A DNA stretch of 64,000 nucleotides from JTS-RE37 sp041743975 (GCA_041743975.1 JBGTLT010000220.1:30936-94935); one strand, 5' to 3'; positions 17,892 through 27,486 are shown, numbered from the stretch's first letter. A program made the numbers and translations. The notes: generated by a model not told the origin, from the sequence alone.

Positions 17892-19110
17892 GGACACCTG
17901 GAACGAGATATTCCAAACCATTCGGAAAAATAAACTCAGGACGTTTTTATCCGGGTTTACAGTGGCTTTGGGTATCCTGATATTTGTATCGCTTTATGGG
18001 CTGGGGAATGGGCTTATCAATACGTTTGATGAGTTCTTTGCTGACGATGCCACCAATGTTATTTATTTGTTCCCGGGCAGGACCACCATCCCCTATAAAG
18101 GGTATAAATCAGCCAGGCAGATAGAATTTGATAACAGCGACCTGGCAGATATCAAAAAGAACTTCCCCATGTTCCTGGATTATGTAACCCCCAGGATTAC
18201 CAGGAGCGCGCTTGTGAAATATGGGGAGGAATCCAATAATTATACTACAGAGGGTGTGGATTGGGGCCATCAGATGGCGGAGAAGACCATCATCATGAAA
18301 GGCAGGTTCCTGAATGTTGGCGATATCAGGGATAATACCAAGCATGCCGTAATAGGCAGGTTGGTGGAGCAGGACCTTTTCAGCCAGCAAAATGCCATTG
18401 GCGAATTCATCGATGTGGGAGGAAGCTCGTATAAGGTGGTGGGCGTATTCCAGGATGATGGAGGCGATAACCAGGAACGGCTGATCTATATCCCCTATAC
18501 AACCCGACAGCTTGTTGAGAAGAACAATGATAAAGTTGACCTGCTCATTGTAGCTTTTAAGGAAGAATTGGGATATACCGGGGCTATGGCTTTTCAAAAT
18601 AGCCTGGATCGTTTTTTACGGCAGAAAAAATTTATCAGCCCCCAGGACCAGAATGGCATATTTATCCGGAATGTTGCCGATCAGTTAAAGCAGAACCAGG
18701 GATTCGCCGGAGTGCTCCAGATGATCGTTGCCTTTGTTGCTTTCGGGACCATCATAGCCGGGATCATTGGGATCAGTAACATCATGGTATTTACCGTAAA
18801 GGAACGAACCAAGGAACTCGGGATCCGGAAAGCACTAGGGGCGACCCCCAGATCCGTTATCAGCACCATCTTGCTGGAATCGGTTTTCATCACCACTGTT
18901 TCCGGGTTTTTGGGGATGATGATAGGAATAGTCCTCCTGAGTTCATTAGGTGAAAAATTGAAGGATTATTTTATAACCAACCCATATATCAATACGGGGA
19001 CCGCCATTTTTGCCACCGTTTTATTGATAATCTTTGGCGCGATAGCAGGGTATGTCCCTGCGCAACGGGCCGCGCAAATCAAACCCATTGTAGCTTTAAG
19101 AGACGAATAG
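17881..19110 (+). CDS. MacB/FtsX-type ABC transporter permease (C)
   Basis: 409 residues from ATG 17881 (MFSRDTWNEIFQTIRKN), overlapping the ATPase gene by 11 nt; the same frame is open further upstream inside the ATPase gene, but that part is non-homologous. Helix 1 (RTFLSGFTVALGILIFVSLY), a MacB_PCD periplasmic domain, and the FtsX block (GIIGISNIMVFTVKERTKELGIRKALGA) with the end GYVPAQRAAQIKPIVALRDE. It is the counterpart of permease A. Permease D starts one base after its stop. Confidence 0.92.
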   Translation: MFSRDTWNEIFQTIRKNKLRTFLSGFTVALGILIFVSLYGLGNGLINTFDEFFADDATNVIYLFPGRTTIPYKGYKSARQIEFDNSDLADIKKNFPMFLDYVTPRITRSALVKYGEESNNYTTEGVDWGHQMAEKTIIMKGRFLNVGDIRDNTKHAVIGRLVEQDLFSQQNAIGEFIDVGGSSYKVVGVFQDDGGDNQERLIYIPYTTRQLVEKNNDKVDLLIVAFKEELGYTGAMAFQNSLDRFLRQKKFISPQDQNGIFIRNVADQLKQNQGFAGVLQMIVAFVAFGTIIAGIIGISNIMVFTVKERTKELGIRKALGATPRSVISTILLESVFITTVSGFLGMMIGIVLLSSLGEKLKDYFITNPYINTGTAIFATVLLIIFGAIAGYVPAQRAAQIKPIVALRDE

Positions 19111-19111
19111 T

Positions 19112-20374
19112 ATGCGGTTTATATTTGACAGCAATACCTGGCAGGAAATTTTCGGATCCATTAGCAAGAACAAGATCCGGACCATCATTACGGTGGTAGG
19201 GGTATTGTGGGGGATCTTTATATACATCGCCCTGGCCGGGGCCGCCAAGGGCATGGACAATGGTTTTGAAAAGGCCTTTGAAACGGTGGCCATGAACAGT
19301 ATGTTTGCCTGGGCACAAAATACAAGCATGCCTTATGAAGGATTCAAAACAGGCCGGCAATTGCAATTAAAGTTGGGTGATGCAACGGTCCTGGAGAACA
19401 GGATCCCGGAAATACAGTACATCGCGCCCAGGAATGTCAGGGGGGTCTTTGGAGATGCCCCGGGTGCTATCGTTCGGGGTGATAAATCCGGGAACTATAC
19501 GGTCTATGGCGATTTCCCGGTATATACCCAGATAGCAACTAAAATGATCTATGATAACGGCAGGTTTATCAATGATGAGGATATCGATCAGACCCGGAAG
19601 GTATGTGTCATCGGCGAACGTACCCAGAAAGAACTATTCGACAAGGATGAAGATCCTATCGGCGGCTATATCCGGATAGACAATGTATACTTTCAGGTTG
19701 TCGGGGTCCATAAGTTTGTCCCCGGCGGCGGGTTCGAGACCGATGGCGACATCTTTATCCCCTTTACCACTTACCGTAAATTATACAACACCGGGGAAAA
19801 TGTGGGATGGTTTTCTATTGCTGCATACAATGATGCAGATGTTATACAGGTTGAAAAAGACGTCAAATCGGTACTGAAAAGCATTCACAGGGTACACCCG
19901 GAAGATGAAAGGGCCTTTGGTTCCTTTAACCTGGGGGAAATTTTCAATCGCATAATGGGTTTTGCCAAAGGTATTACCTTCCTCTCGCTGATCGTAGGGT
20001 TGGCAACCATCCTGGCCGGGGTAATCGGTATCGGGAACGTGTTGTTGATTTCCGTTAAGGAACGGACCAAAGAACTGGGGATCCGTCGGGCATTGGGCGC
20101 TACCCCGAGGGAAGTACGGTCACAGATCATTTTGGAATCCGTATTCCTGACCATGATCGCCGGTGTTATAGGGATCATCCTGGGTGCAGGTGTCCTTAGC
20201 CTGATCAACAGCTTAACCCAGGACATCGATTTCCCATACGCTAATCCAACTGTTCCCATACCCTATGTGCTGGGGGCTTTGGGCGTCATGGTAATTTTAG
20301 GGACCCTTATTGGCCTTATCCCTGCACAGCGTGCTGTGAGCATTAAACCCATAGACGCATTAAGAGAAGAATAA
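19112..20374 (+). CDS. MacB/FtsX-type ABC transporter permease (D)
   Basis: 420 residues. Helix 1 (RTIITVVGVLWGIFIYIALA), periplasmic domain with KSGNYTVYGDFPVY, FtsX block (GVIGIGNVLLISVKERTKELGIRRALGA) and the end GLIPAQRAVSIKPIDALREE. It is the counterpart of permease B. The one-base gap to permease C and the 35-nt gap to the second adaptor show tight co-expression. As in the other three permeases, no ATPase domain is fused. Confidence 0.92.
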   Translation: MRFIFDSNTWQEIFGSISKNKIRTIITVVGVLWGIFIYIALAGAAKGMDNGFEKAFETVAMNSMFAWAQNTSMPYEGFKTGRQLQLKLGDATVLENRIPEIQYIAPRNVRGVFGDAPGAIVRGDKSGNYTVYGDFPVYTQIATKMIYDNGRFINDEDIDQTRKVCVIGERTQKELFDKDEDPIGGYIRIDNVYFQVVGVHKFVPGGGFETDGDIFIPFTTYRKLYNTGENVGWFSIAAYNDADVIQVEKDVKSVLKSIHRVHPEDERAFGSFNLGEIFNRIMGFAKGITFLSLIVGLATILAGVIGIGNVLLISVKERTKELGIRRALGATPREVRSQIILESVFLTMIAGVIGIILGAGVLSLINSLTQDIDFPYANPTVPIPYVLGALGVMVILGTLIGLIPAQRAVSIKPIDALREE

Positions 20375-20409
20375 ATACAACCAATAAAGACAAATTCAAC
20401 AACAATCCA

Positions 20410-21549
20410 ATGAACAAAATTTTAAAGTATATCCTGATTGGAATCCTGGTATTGGGAGCCTTGTGGGCCGCGGTTTTCTTTGTTAAATCGAATAGCAAAG
20501 GGGCTATAACCTATGAAACCAAAAAACCATTTATTTCCAGTATTGAAATGAAGACCGTCGCCACCGGCAAAGTTATTCCTGAAGAGGAAGTGGAAATTAA
20601 ACCACAGATCTCCGGGATCATCGAAAAGATATACCTGAAAGAAGGGGTGAAAGTTAAGGCCGGGGACCTTATCGCCCTTATTAAAGTTGTCCCGAATGAG
20701 CAGTCCCTGAACCAGGCCAGTGGGCGGGTAAGGAGCGCTGAGATAGCCCTTAACAATACCAGGGTTGAATACAACAGGAATAAGTCGCTGTTCGATAAGG
20801 GGGTAATTTCCAGCCAGGATTTTAATACGTTGCAGCTTCAATATGACCAGGCACAACAGGAATTGCAGAATTCCCAGGCAGATTACCAGATCATCAGGGT
20901 AGGATCCGCCGGGGGGTCCTCCAGCGCCAACACAAATATAAGGGCCACTGTTTCCGGCACCATCCTTGAAATCCCGGTGGAGGAAGGGGACCAGGTGATA
21001 CAGAGCAACAATTTCAACGATGGCACAACCATAGCCTCCATTGCCGATCTGAGTCAGATGATCTTTGAGGGGAAGGTAGATGAGGGCGAAGTTGGGAAAC
21101 TGAAAGTGGGGATGCCCCTGAAAATTAGCCTCGGGGCTATTGACGGTAAGGAATTCGATGCTACCCTGAAATTTATTGCCCCAAAAGGGGTTGAAGAGAC
21201 CGGGGCTGTACAATTCAGGATTGAAGGCGATGTAGTAGTGGATTCCGCGATTATGGTCCGCGCAGGTTATAGTGCCAACGCATCGCTCGTGCTGGAGAAG
21301 AAGGACAGCATCCTGGTTATTCCGGAAGCCTTGCTCCAATTCGATAAGACGACCGATAAACCTTATGTTGAAGTATCAACGGGTGAGCAGACATTTGAAC
21401 GAAAGGATGTGGAAATAGGTATCTCTGACGGGGTCAATGTTGAGGTCGTTTCAGGGGTAACCGAGCAGGATGATATAAAAGTCTGGAATAAAACAGAACC
21501 GATCAAAAAGGGAGAAGACGATGATGGCGAGGAAGAAACCGCGAATTAA
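20410..21549 (+). CDS. Periplasmic adaptor, HlyD/MacA family (second copy)
   Basis: 379 residues: membrane anchor (YILIGILVLGALWAAVFFV), lipoyl-like half (VATGKVIPEEEVEIKPQISG), coiled-coil hairpin (about 95-155, with FNTLQLQYDQAQQELQNSQ), second lipoyl half (ATVSGTILEIPVEEGDQV) and an acidic C-terminal tail (GEDDDGEEETAN) that the first copy lacks. It bridges permeases and TolC. The high similarity to the adaptor at 15977 supports duplication of a whole permease-permease-adaptor module. Confidence 0.93.
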   Translation: MNKILKYILIGILVLGALWAAVFFVKSNSKGAITYETKKPFISSIEMKTVATGKVIPEEEVEIKPQISGIIEKIYLKEGVKVKAGDLIALIKVVPNEQSLNQASGRVRSAEIALNNTRVEYNRNKSLFDKGVISSQDFNTLQLQYDQAQQELQNSQADYQIIRVGSAGGSSSANTNIRATVSGTILEIPVEEGDQVIQSNNFNDGTTIASIADLSQMIFEGKVDEGEVGKLKVGMPLKISLGAIDGKEFDATLKFIAPKGVEETGAVQFRIEGDVVVDSAIMVRAGYSANASLVLEKKDSILVIPEALLQFDKTTDKPYVEVSTGEQTFERKDVEIGISDGVNVEVVSGVTEQDDIKVWNKTEPIKKGEDDDGEEETAN

Positions 21550-21601
21550 GCTATCCATGAAATTGCAATTAGCAACCATCAAATAAATCAAAAAACTATC
21601 C

Positions 21602-22942
21602 ATGAATTTTAGAACCACCATATTTTTGGCCTTGTTTTCCATAGGGATCCTATCAGCCCAGCAAAAAAAATGGACGCTCGAGGAATGTGTACAATATGCC
21701 GTTGAAAACAACCTGTCCATTGCCCAATATGAACTGGACCTGGAAAATGTGAAAATTGACCGTTCAGATGCCCTGGGCAGTCTGCTGCCCGATTTAAACG
21801 TGCAAATGAGGACCTCCGGCAACACAGGCCTTGTTTTGGACCCCACTACGAACAACTTGCTGTCCGCCACTATTTTTTCTGCTTCCAATGACCTGACATC
21901 TTCCTTAGTCCTATTTGATGGTATGCGGAATATCAACAGGGTACGCAGGGCCAAACTAAATGAAATCGCAAACCTCTACCGCCTGGACGACCTGGTGGAT
22001 GACATCCGGCTCAACGTGGCGAATGCCTATTTGCAGATCTTGTCCAACAAGGAATCCCTGAAGGTTTTCAGGGCGCAATATGCGGTAACCGAACAGGATT
22101 TGGAACGGACAAAGGAATTAGTGGAATCGGGGGTGGTGGCCAGGGGCGACCTGTTGGAAATTGAAGCTACTGCGGCAAACCAGGAACAACAAATCGTGAA
22201 CGGGGAGAACCTGGTACTCATCTCCCGGATCAATCTTGCACAGTTGCTCCAGATCACGGAATATGAGAATTTTGATATTGCAGATGAAGAATTCAATGTA
22301 CCTCCATCGGACATCCTTGATAATTCTGCTAAATCCATTTATGCAAAAGCGCTTACCTTCCGGAATGACATTAAATTCTCAGAATCACTTGTGGAGCTTG
22401 CCGAGAAGGACCTGGAAATTGCCAGGGGTTCAGTTTACCCTACCCTCGGGGCTTTTTTCAATTACAATACACGATATTCTGACCAGACAAGGAACTCTGT
22501 AACAGGTGAAAAAGTTGCTTTTCAGGACCAGTTATGGATCAATGATGGTATCTCCTATGGTGCCCAACTCACTATTCCGGTGTTCAATGGCTTTTCAGTA
22601 AGAAATGCCATCAAACGCTCGCGCATAGATGTACAGAAGGCCCAGTTGCAGTTGGAACAGGATAAACTGGACCTGGAATCAACCGTAAACCAGGCCTATG
22701 TGGATGTATCGAGTTTTTCCAAAGCATATGAAGCTGCTCAGAAGACCCTGGAAGCCCGCCAGTTGGCCTTCGATTATTCAAAGGAACGATTTGACGTGGG
22801 GCTTATGAACGCATTTGATTATAGCCAGGCCCAGGCCAGGGTAGACAATGCTGCAGCGGAATTGGTGCGGACGAAGTACGATTATATTTTCAGGCTGAAG
22901 GTGCTCGAATTCTATTTCGGGCTGCCCATTGTCTTAAATTAA
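21602..22942 (+). CDS. TolC family outer-membrane efflux protein
   Basis: 446 residues with a signal peptide (MNFRTTIFLALFSIGILSAQ). Two OEP repeats are visible: WTLEECVQYAVENNLSIAQY opens the first and the long helices DLERTKELVESGVVARGDLL and, in the second half, RSRIDVQKAQLQLEQDKLDL and FDYSKERFDVGLMNAFDYSQ follow. TolC trimers form the outer-membrane exit duct for MacAB-type pumps. It is the last gene of the operon. A 9-codon reading frame (21557-21586) with a duplicated start context lies just upstream. A terminator follows at 22973-22999. Confidence 0.95.
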   Translation: MNFRTTIFLALFSIGILSAQQKKWTLEECVQYAVENNLSIAQYELDLENVKIDRSDALGSLLPDLNVQMRTSGNTGLVLDPTTNNLLSATIFSASNDLTSSLVLFDGMRNINRVRRAKLNEIANLYRLDDLVDDIRLNVANAYLQILSNKESLKVFRAQYAVTEQDLERTKELVESGVVARGDLLEIEATAANQEQQIVNGENLVLISRINLAQLLQITEYENFDIADEEFNVPPSDILDNSAKSIYAKALTFRNDIKFSESLVELAEKDLEIARGSVYPTLGAFFNYNTRYSDQTRNSVTGEKVAFQDQLWINDGISYGAQLTIPVFNGFSVRNAIKRSRIDVQKAQLQLEQDKLDLESTVNQAYVDVSSFSKAYEAAQKTLEARQLAFDYSKERFDVGLMNAFDYSQAQARVDNAAAELVRTKYDYIFRLKVLEFYFGLPIVLN

Positions 22943-22972
22943 GGATAGAAGCTATATATTTAGCCTGAAAGG

Positions 22973-22999
22973 CCTGCAATTGATGCAGGTCTTTTTTTG
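22973..22999 (+). terminator. Rho-independent terminator of the efflux operon
   Basis: A 6-bp stem CCTGCA (22973-22978) / TGCAGG (22984-22989) with a 5-nt loop is followed by TCTTTTTTT. It closes the efflux operon 30 nt after the TolC stop; tsaB begins 15 nt further on. Confidence 0.8.
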
Positions 23000-23013
23000 T
23001 AAATTTATAAGCT

Positions 23014-23685
23014 ATGGCTGTAATACTAAACATGGAGAGCGCCACTACCAACTGCTCTGTTAGTGTCGCCAGGGATGGGGAGTTACTGGGGCTGAAGGAG
23101 CAGGACACGCTCAACTATTCCCATTCTGAAAAATTGCATGAATATATCCGGGATGTGCTATCTGAGGCATCCCTCACTCTCAAAGACCTGGAAGCAATTG
23201 CCGTAAGTATGGGTCCGGGCTCCTATACCGGCCTCCGAATTGGTGTTTCAGCCGCTAAAGGGTTGTGTTTTTCACTTGATATTCCCTTGATATCGGTTGC
23301 TACGCTTGAAAGTTTGGCATACCAGGTAAAGATGGAGCAGGGGGTTATCATTCCGTTACTGGATGCCCGAAGGATGGAGGTTTATTCAGCGGTATTTGAT
23401 GGGCAGTACAGGCAGGTCCGGGAAACCCGGGCTGAAGTCATCGCTGTAAATTCCTTTTCAGAATATACAGATAGCGGCAAGGTATACATCCTGGGCAACG
23501 GGGCTGAAAAATGCAGGACCCTTCTTACGCATCCTAATTTTATATTTAAGGATCCCATTGTCCCCTCTGCCAGAGAAATGTGCCTGCTATCCCATAAAAA
23601 TTTTGAAAATGGTACGTTTGAGGACGTTGCCTATTTTGAACCCTATTATTTGAAAGATTTTATACTGCAATCCAGGAAGGTATAG
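23014..23685 (+). CDS. tsaB: tRNA threonylcarbamoyladenosine biosynthesis protein TsaB
   Basis: 223 residues, normal for TsaB. The N-terminal ASKHA-type strand (AVILNMESATTNCSVSVARD) and the family signature MGPGSYTGLRIGVSAAKGL (about 69-87) are clear. TsaB is the non-catalytic partner of TsaD in making t6A37 on ANN-decoding tRNAs. It has no His metal-binding motif, as expected for TsaB rather than TsaD. It is separated from the efflux operon by a terminator; a weak promoter (TTG 22980, TAAATTTA 23000-23007) overlaps that terminator. Confidence 0.95.
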   Translation: MAVILNMESATTNCSVSVARDGELLGLKEQDTLNYSHSEKLHEYIRDVLSEASLTLKDLEAIAVSMGPGSYTGLRIGVSAAKGLCFSLDIPLISVATLESLAYQVKMEQGVIIPLLDARRMEVYSAVFDGQYRQVRETRAEVIAVNSFSEYTDSGKVYILGNGAEKCRTLLTHPNFIFKDPIVPSAREMCLLSHKNFENGTFEDVAYFEPYYLKDFILQSRKV

Positions 23686-23687
23686 GA

Positions 23688-24341
23688 TCAAATTGAATTA
23701 TAATATTCCAGGAGCTGCAGTACCTCCTTTTCACTCCTTAGCTTAAGGCCATTGCGGGAAACAAAATTCTTCAGGGCTCCGGATTTGTCCTTTAAGGTCT
23801 TCAAAACGGCCCCCTTGCTCAGTGTTAATTCCTGTATCGGCTGATTCCCGATTTTTAAGTAATAGGAAGAAACATCTTTGTAAACAGGAGGTTTGAACGT
23901 ATCATAACCATGGTCCGGCTTTGTGGCCTGGACAAAAACTTTTTTGGGTTTAAAGAAAAGCACGGCCCTGCCATCATTCAGGGGGTTAAAATACCCGCCC
24001 ACCTTCTTTCCGGATTCCGTATATTCCTTATAAATATACTTCCTCCCATCAAAATCTGCTTCAAGGTCCTTGCGATGGAGCATATTGAATTCCTTTTGTT
24101 TAACGTCCTTCAGTTCTATCTGGTCCGTCAGGGCATTATGGCGCATAAGGAGCCTCACCGTTTTCCCGTTAATCTCGGTATTACCCACTTTGTAGCGCTC
24201 ATTAAAATAAGGGGAACCTTCAATAGGGATGTCACGGATAACAGTGCCGATCTGGGCAAGGTAACCCGGACCCCCTCCATCCGGATCCTGCCCATATGTC
24301 AGCCCGAAAACCAGCAGTACTAAATAGACTATCCTTTTCAT
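23688..24341 (-). CDS. Secreted protein of unknown function
   Basis: 217 residues from the ATG whose complement is 24339-24341 (MKRIVYLVLLVFGLTYGQ, a signal peptide); in-frame upstream ATGs only add a non-signal leader. The mature part is hydrophilic, mostly beta, with KVGNTEINGKTVRLLMRHNA, GGYFNPLNDGRAVLFFKPKK and a Lys-rich C-terminus ending SEKEVLQLLEYYNSI. I do not recognise a domain. It is convergent with tsaB (2 nt between stops) and 47 nt downstream of the MscS gene, so it may be co-transcribed with it. Confidence 0.7.
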   Translation of the reverse strand: MKRIVYLVLLVFGLTYGQDPDGGGPGYLAQIGTVIRDIPIEGSPYFNERYKVGNTEINGKTVRLLMRHNALTDQIELKDVKQKEFNMLHRKDLEADFDGRKYIYKEYTESGKKVGGYFNPLNDGRAVLFFKPKKVFVQATKPDHGYDTFKPPVYKDVSSYYLKIGNQPIQELTLSKGAVLKTLKDKSGALKNFVSRNGLKLRSEKEVLQLLEYYNSI

Positions 24342-24388
24342 CATCAATGGGTTTATGATAGTTAAGGTACGAAAAATTCTGGTTATTA

Positions 24389-25216
24389 TCATGATTTTGA
24401 AGGCATATGAAGCACCCGTTGTGGAAAGGGGATCTCAATACTGGCTGCATCGAACCTGCTTTTCAATTCTTCGATCACATGGAAATGCGCCGCCCAGAAA
24501 TTTTCATTCAGCGCCCAGAAACGAAGCGAAAGGGTTACAGAACTGTCCCCTAGTGCCCCTACATAGACTTCAGGCACCGGCTCCTTCAGGATTTTGTCAT
24601 TTTCAGCACAGATTTGCAGCAAAATATCCTTGGCTTGTTTGATATTCGAACCGTAGCTAATTCCAACCTCCATTTTATCCCTTCTGGCAGGTTCCGCGTT
24701 ATAGTTAATAATATTGTTGTTAGACAATTGTCCGTTGGGAATGATAGCCACCTGGTTACCAAACGTATTCAATTTCGTAGTAAAGATGGTGATTTCCTTA
24801 ACACTGCCTTCCACCCCCTGGGCAGCAATCCAATCCCCCACTTTAAAAGGTTTGAATAAAAGGATCAGGACACCCCCGGCAAAATTGGCCAGGGAACCCT
24901 GCAGTGACAGGCCAATGGCCAGTCCGGCCGCACCGATCATCGCAACCAGTGAGGAGGATTTAACACCCAATTGGGTCACTACCAGTACAAAAAGCAGCAC
25001 TTTAAGGGCAATATTTATAAAACTTTGGAGAAAACTCTCCAGGGCAAGATCATAATCCTTTCTCAGGAAAAACTTCCTAACCAGGTTGTTGATCAGCCGG
25101 ATGATCCAAAGTCCGGCAAAAAGGATGATCACTGCCATGATCATGCTGGGAAAGACTTCCCAGATCCATCCTATCGCATAATCCCAATGTTCCTGATAAT
25201 TGCTAAGATCATCCAT
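24389..25216 (-). CDS. Small-conductance mechanosensitive channel (MscS family)
   Basis: 275 residues, the classic MscS size. Three N-terminal helices (MIMAVIILFAGLWIIRLINN; the second around ALKVLLFVLVVTQLGV; the pore helix SLVAMIGAAGLAIGLSLQGSLANFAGG with the Gly/Ala packing pattern), then the beta domain (KVGDWIAAQGVEGSVKEITIF, IPNGQLSNNNIINY) and the C-terminal alpha/beta domain. The channel opens on hypo-osmotic shock to release solutes. The downstream secreted gene may share its transcript. No missing part is seen. Confidence 0.95.
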   Translation of the reverse strand: MDDLSNYQEHWDYAIGWIWEVFPSMIMAVIILFAGLWIIRLINNLVRKFFLRKDYDLALESFLQSFINIALKVLLFVLVVTQLGVKSSSLVAMIGAAGLAIGLSLQGSLANFAGGVLILLFKPFKVGDWIAAQGVEGSVKEITIFTTKLNTFGNQVAIIPNGQLSNNNIINYNAEPARRDKMEVGISYGSNIKQAKDILLQICAENDKILKEPVPEVYVGALGDSSVTLSLRFWALNENFWAAHFHVIEELKSRFDAASIEIPFPQRVLHMPSKS

Positions 25217-25292
25217 TCTTTATATAAATTTTATGGTTTACAAAACAACGTAAAATTCGTGTCTCAGTCAAATCCGTAGCATTAAACCAGTG

Positions 25293-27413
25293 TTAAGCCC
25301 CCCTGAACTCCATGAGTTGGATAATAACAGTTTGTATATCCGTTACCGGAAGTTTACAGGAGCCATGCTGGCAAACATAGATCAGGGTGCTATCCTCCAC
25401 ATAGCGGTCTTCCAGTAAGGATAAGCCACTCTCCCCTGCCGAGCCTGCAAAAATAGCATGGGGCAGGTAATTTTGCTGTATTCGCCTGTTTTTTTCCCTG
25501 TAATCTTCCCCTACGGTGACAACCTCATAAAATGGTTGGTTCCGGTAAAGCACAAGGTGCAACCAGTTGGCGTGGTTGGATGCGTTATCATAAAAATTTT
25601 CCTGAATGGCATTCAACATATTCCGGGATATCTCGTCATATCCTTCCGAGGGAAAATATTTCGATAGTTTAAACAGGTTGTTGGCCATGATTGAATTTGA
25701 TGCAGGGATCACGTTATCTGTTGTTTCCAGGGTCCTGCGGATAATGAAATCTTCCTGTTTGGAGGTAAAATAAAAAAGCTTGCTATCCTCGTCCCAAAAA
25801 TTGACGAGGCAATAATCAAGGAGGGCTTTGGAATCCCTTAGCCAGCTTTCATCCAATGTAACCTCATAGAGTTTCTGGAATGCCTCGGCAATGGAAGCAT
25901 AGTCTTCAAGGTACCCGCTGATGGTACTGCTGCCATTTTTGTAATTATGGTACATACTCCCATCTTTACGGATCATATGTTCCTTTAAAAAAGCTGCATT
26001 TTTCAGGGCCAGGTCCAGGTACTCAGCATCGCCCAGGTATCGGTAGGCATCCACAAGCCCCGAAAGCATCAGGCCGTTCCAGGAGGCGAGTACCTTGTCA
26101 TCTAACCGGGGCTTTTCCTTCTTGTTCCTTGCCTGAAGGAGCGTTTTTTTGGCCGCTTTCAACAGGGTCTGTAATTCCGGGGTGGAAATCGAATATTTAC
26201 CGGCTATTTCCGCATCTGTTTCGTCGCGGATAAGGACATAGTTGCCGGATTCCCACAGCCCATAGGCATTGATGTTATAATAGTCCTGAAAAATAGTGAA
26301 CTTATCCCCCAGTAATTGTTCCAGCTCCTCCTTTTTCCAAACATAATATGCCCCTTCTTCCAAATGCCCGGCTTCATTATTGCTATCGGCATCAAGGGAA
26401 GAATAGAATCCATAACTGCTGTCCATCAGTTCTTCCCGGACAAAAGAGATACTCTCCACCACAACTGCCCTGTACAGCTCGTTAGCTGTTGCGGCATACG
26501 CCTTGGCATACAGGCTCACCAGTTGCCCGTTGTCATAGAGCATTTTTTCAAAATGGGGGACATGCCATTTATTGTCCACGGAATACCGTGAAAATCCCCC
26601 GCCCAGATGGTCGTAAACCCCGCCATATGCCATTTTGGTCAGTGTGGTATTTACATACTCAAGTAAATCTGCATCTTTTCGTGCCGTTGCATAATGTAAA
26701 AGGTAATCGAGGTTAACCGGCATCATGAATTTTGGTGCCCTGTTGTATCCGCCGTACTTCTTGTCAAAGTAGGTAGACCAATTCGCCATGATGCGCCCCA
26801 GTTCATCCAGGGGAAGCAGGTCGGTCTCCGGCTTTGGCGGTACCAGATTTATCGCTTTTATACCTTCCTCCAGGCTTTTTGCATATTCGAGTACCTTTTC
26901 CGGATTGCTTTCATATAACGAACTAAGCTCTCCCAGGATCCGTATCCATTCGGGTTTCTGCACATAGGTAGCCCCCCAGAAAGGCCTGCCATCGGGTAAG
27001 GCCACTACATTGAGCGGCCACCCCCCGCTGCCGGTCATCATTTGCACCGCGTCCATATAGATATGGTCAATATCCGGCCGTTCTTCCCGGTCTATTTTAA
27101 CTGGGATAAAGTGGGTGTTCATAACCCGGGCCACTTCCTCATCCTCAAAGCATTCCTTCTCCATTACGTGGCACCAGTGGCAGGCTGCATAGCCTATACT
27201 GATCAGCAACAATTTGTTTTCCTCTTTGGCACGTTTCAGTACTTCCGGGCTCCATGCCACCCAGTTGACCGGATTGTGGGCATGCTGGAGCAGGTAAGGA
27301 CTGGTCTCTTCTATTAAGGCATTGGTATATTTATGTGACATGCTTTTGGTATTTTGTTCGCAACCACCTAAGGCAATGAAAACCAGGAAGAAAGTGTACA
27401 CTGATTTAAACAT
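25293..27413 (-). CDS. YyaL/DUF255 thioredoxin-domain lipoprotein (SPATA20 family)
   Basis: 706 residues from the ATG ending at 27413, chosen because MFKSVYTFFLVFIALGGC is a lipoprotein signal with Cys18. The N-terminal DUF255 thioredoxin-like domain contains LLQHAHNPVNWVAW and the CHWC redox pair (Cys78, Cys81) in YAACHWCHVMEKECF. The remainder is an alpha/alpha-toroid resembling N-acylglucosamine 2-epimerase/cellobiose epimerase folds (HFEKMLYDNGQLVSLYAKA, DDKVLASWNGLMLSGLVDA). The family occurs from bacteria to man without an assigned reaction. Most relatives are cytoplasmic, so the lipidated form is a Bacteroidota trait. Confidence 0.88.
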   Translation of the reverse strand: MFKSVYTFFLVFIALGGCEQNTKSMSHKYTNALIEETSPYLLQHAHNPVNWVAWSPEVLKRAKEENKLLLISIGYAACHWCHVMEKECFEDEEVARVMNTHFIPVKIDREERPDIDHIYMDAVQMMTGSGGWPLNVVALPDGRPFWGATYVQKPEWIRILGELSSLYESNPEKVLEYAKSLEEGIKAINLVPPKPETDLLPLDELGRIMANWSTYFDKKYGGYNRAPKFMMPVNLDYLLHYATARKDADLLEYVNTTLTKMAYGGVYDHLGGGFSRYSVDNKWHVPHFEKMLYDNGQLVSLYAKAYAATANELYRAVVVESISFVREELMDSSYGFYSSLDADSNNEAGHLEEGAYYVWKKEELEQLLGDKFTIFQDYYNINAYGLWESGNYVLIRDETDAEIAGKYSISTPELQTLLKAAKKTLLQARNKKEKPRLDDKVLASWNGLMLSGLVDAYRYLGDAEYLDLALKNAAFLKEHMIRKDGSMYHNYKNGSSTISGYLEDYASIAEAFQKLYEVTLDESWLRDSKALLDYCLVNFWDEDSKLFYFTSKQEDFIIRRTLETTDNVIPASNSIMANNLFKLSKYFPSEGYDEISRNMLNAIQENFYDNASNHANWLHLVLYRNQPFYEVVTVGEDYREKNRRIQQNYLPHAIFAGSAGESGLSLLEDRYVEDSTLIYVCQHGSCKLPVTDIQTVIIQLMEFRGA

Positions 27414-27440
27414 ATGTAAAGATAAGTCCTGCCGGGGCAT

Positions 27441-27462
27441 AAAAAAAACGCCCTGAAGGCGC
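27441..27462 (-). terminator. Rho-independent terminator after the dodecin gene
   Basis: Read on the minus strand, a GC-rich hairpin (CGCC-TTCAG-GGCG) is followed by eight T. It begins 25 nt after the dodecin stop, so it ends that transcript ahead of the YyaL gene. Confidence 0.75.
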
Positions 27463-27486
27463 TTTATAAACGATGTGGTGCAGGGA

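Noticed and set aside
20422..21339. 305-codon antisense frame inside the second adaptor gene
   Set aside because: Complement of a well-supported HlyD gene; the Phe/Gly/Leu-rich product has no recognisable pattern.
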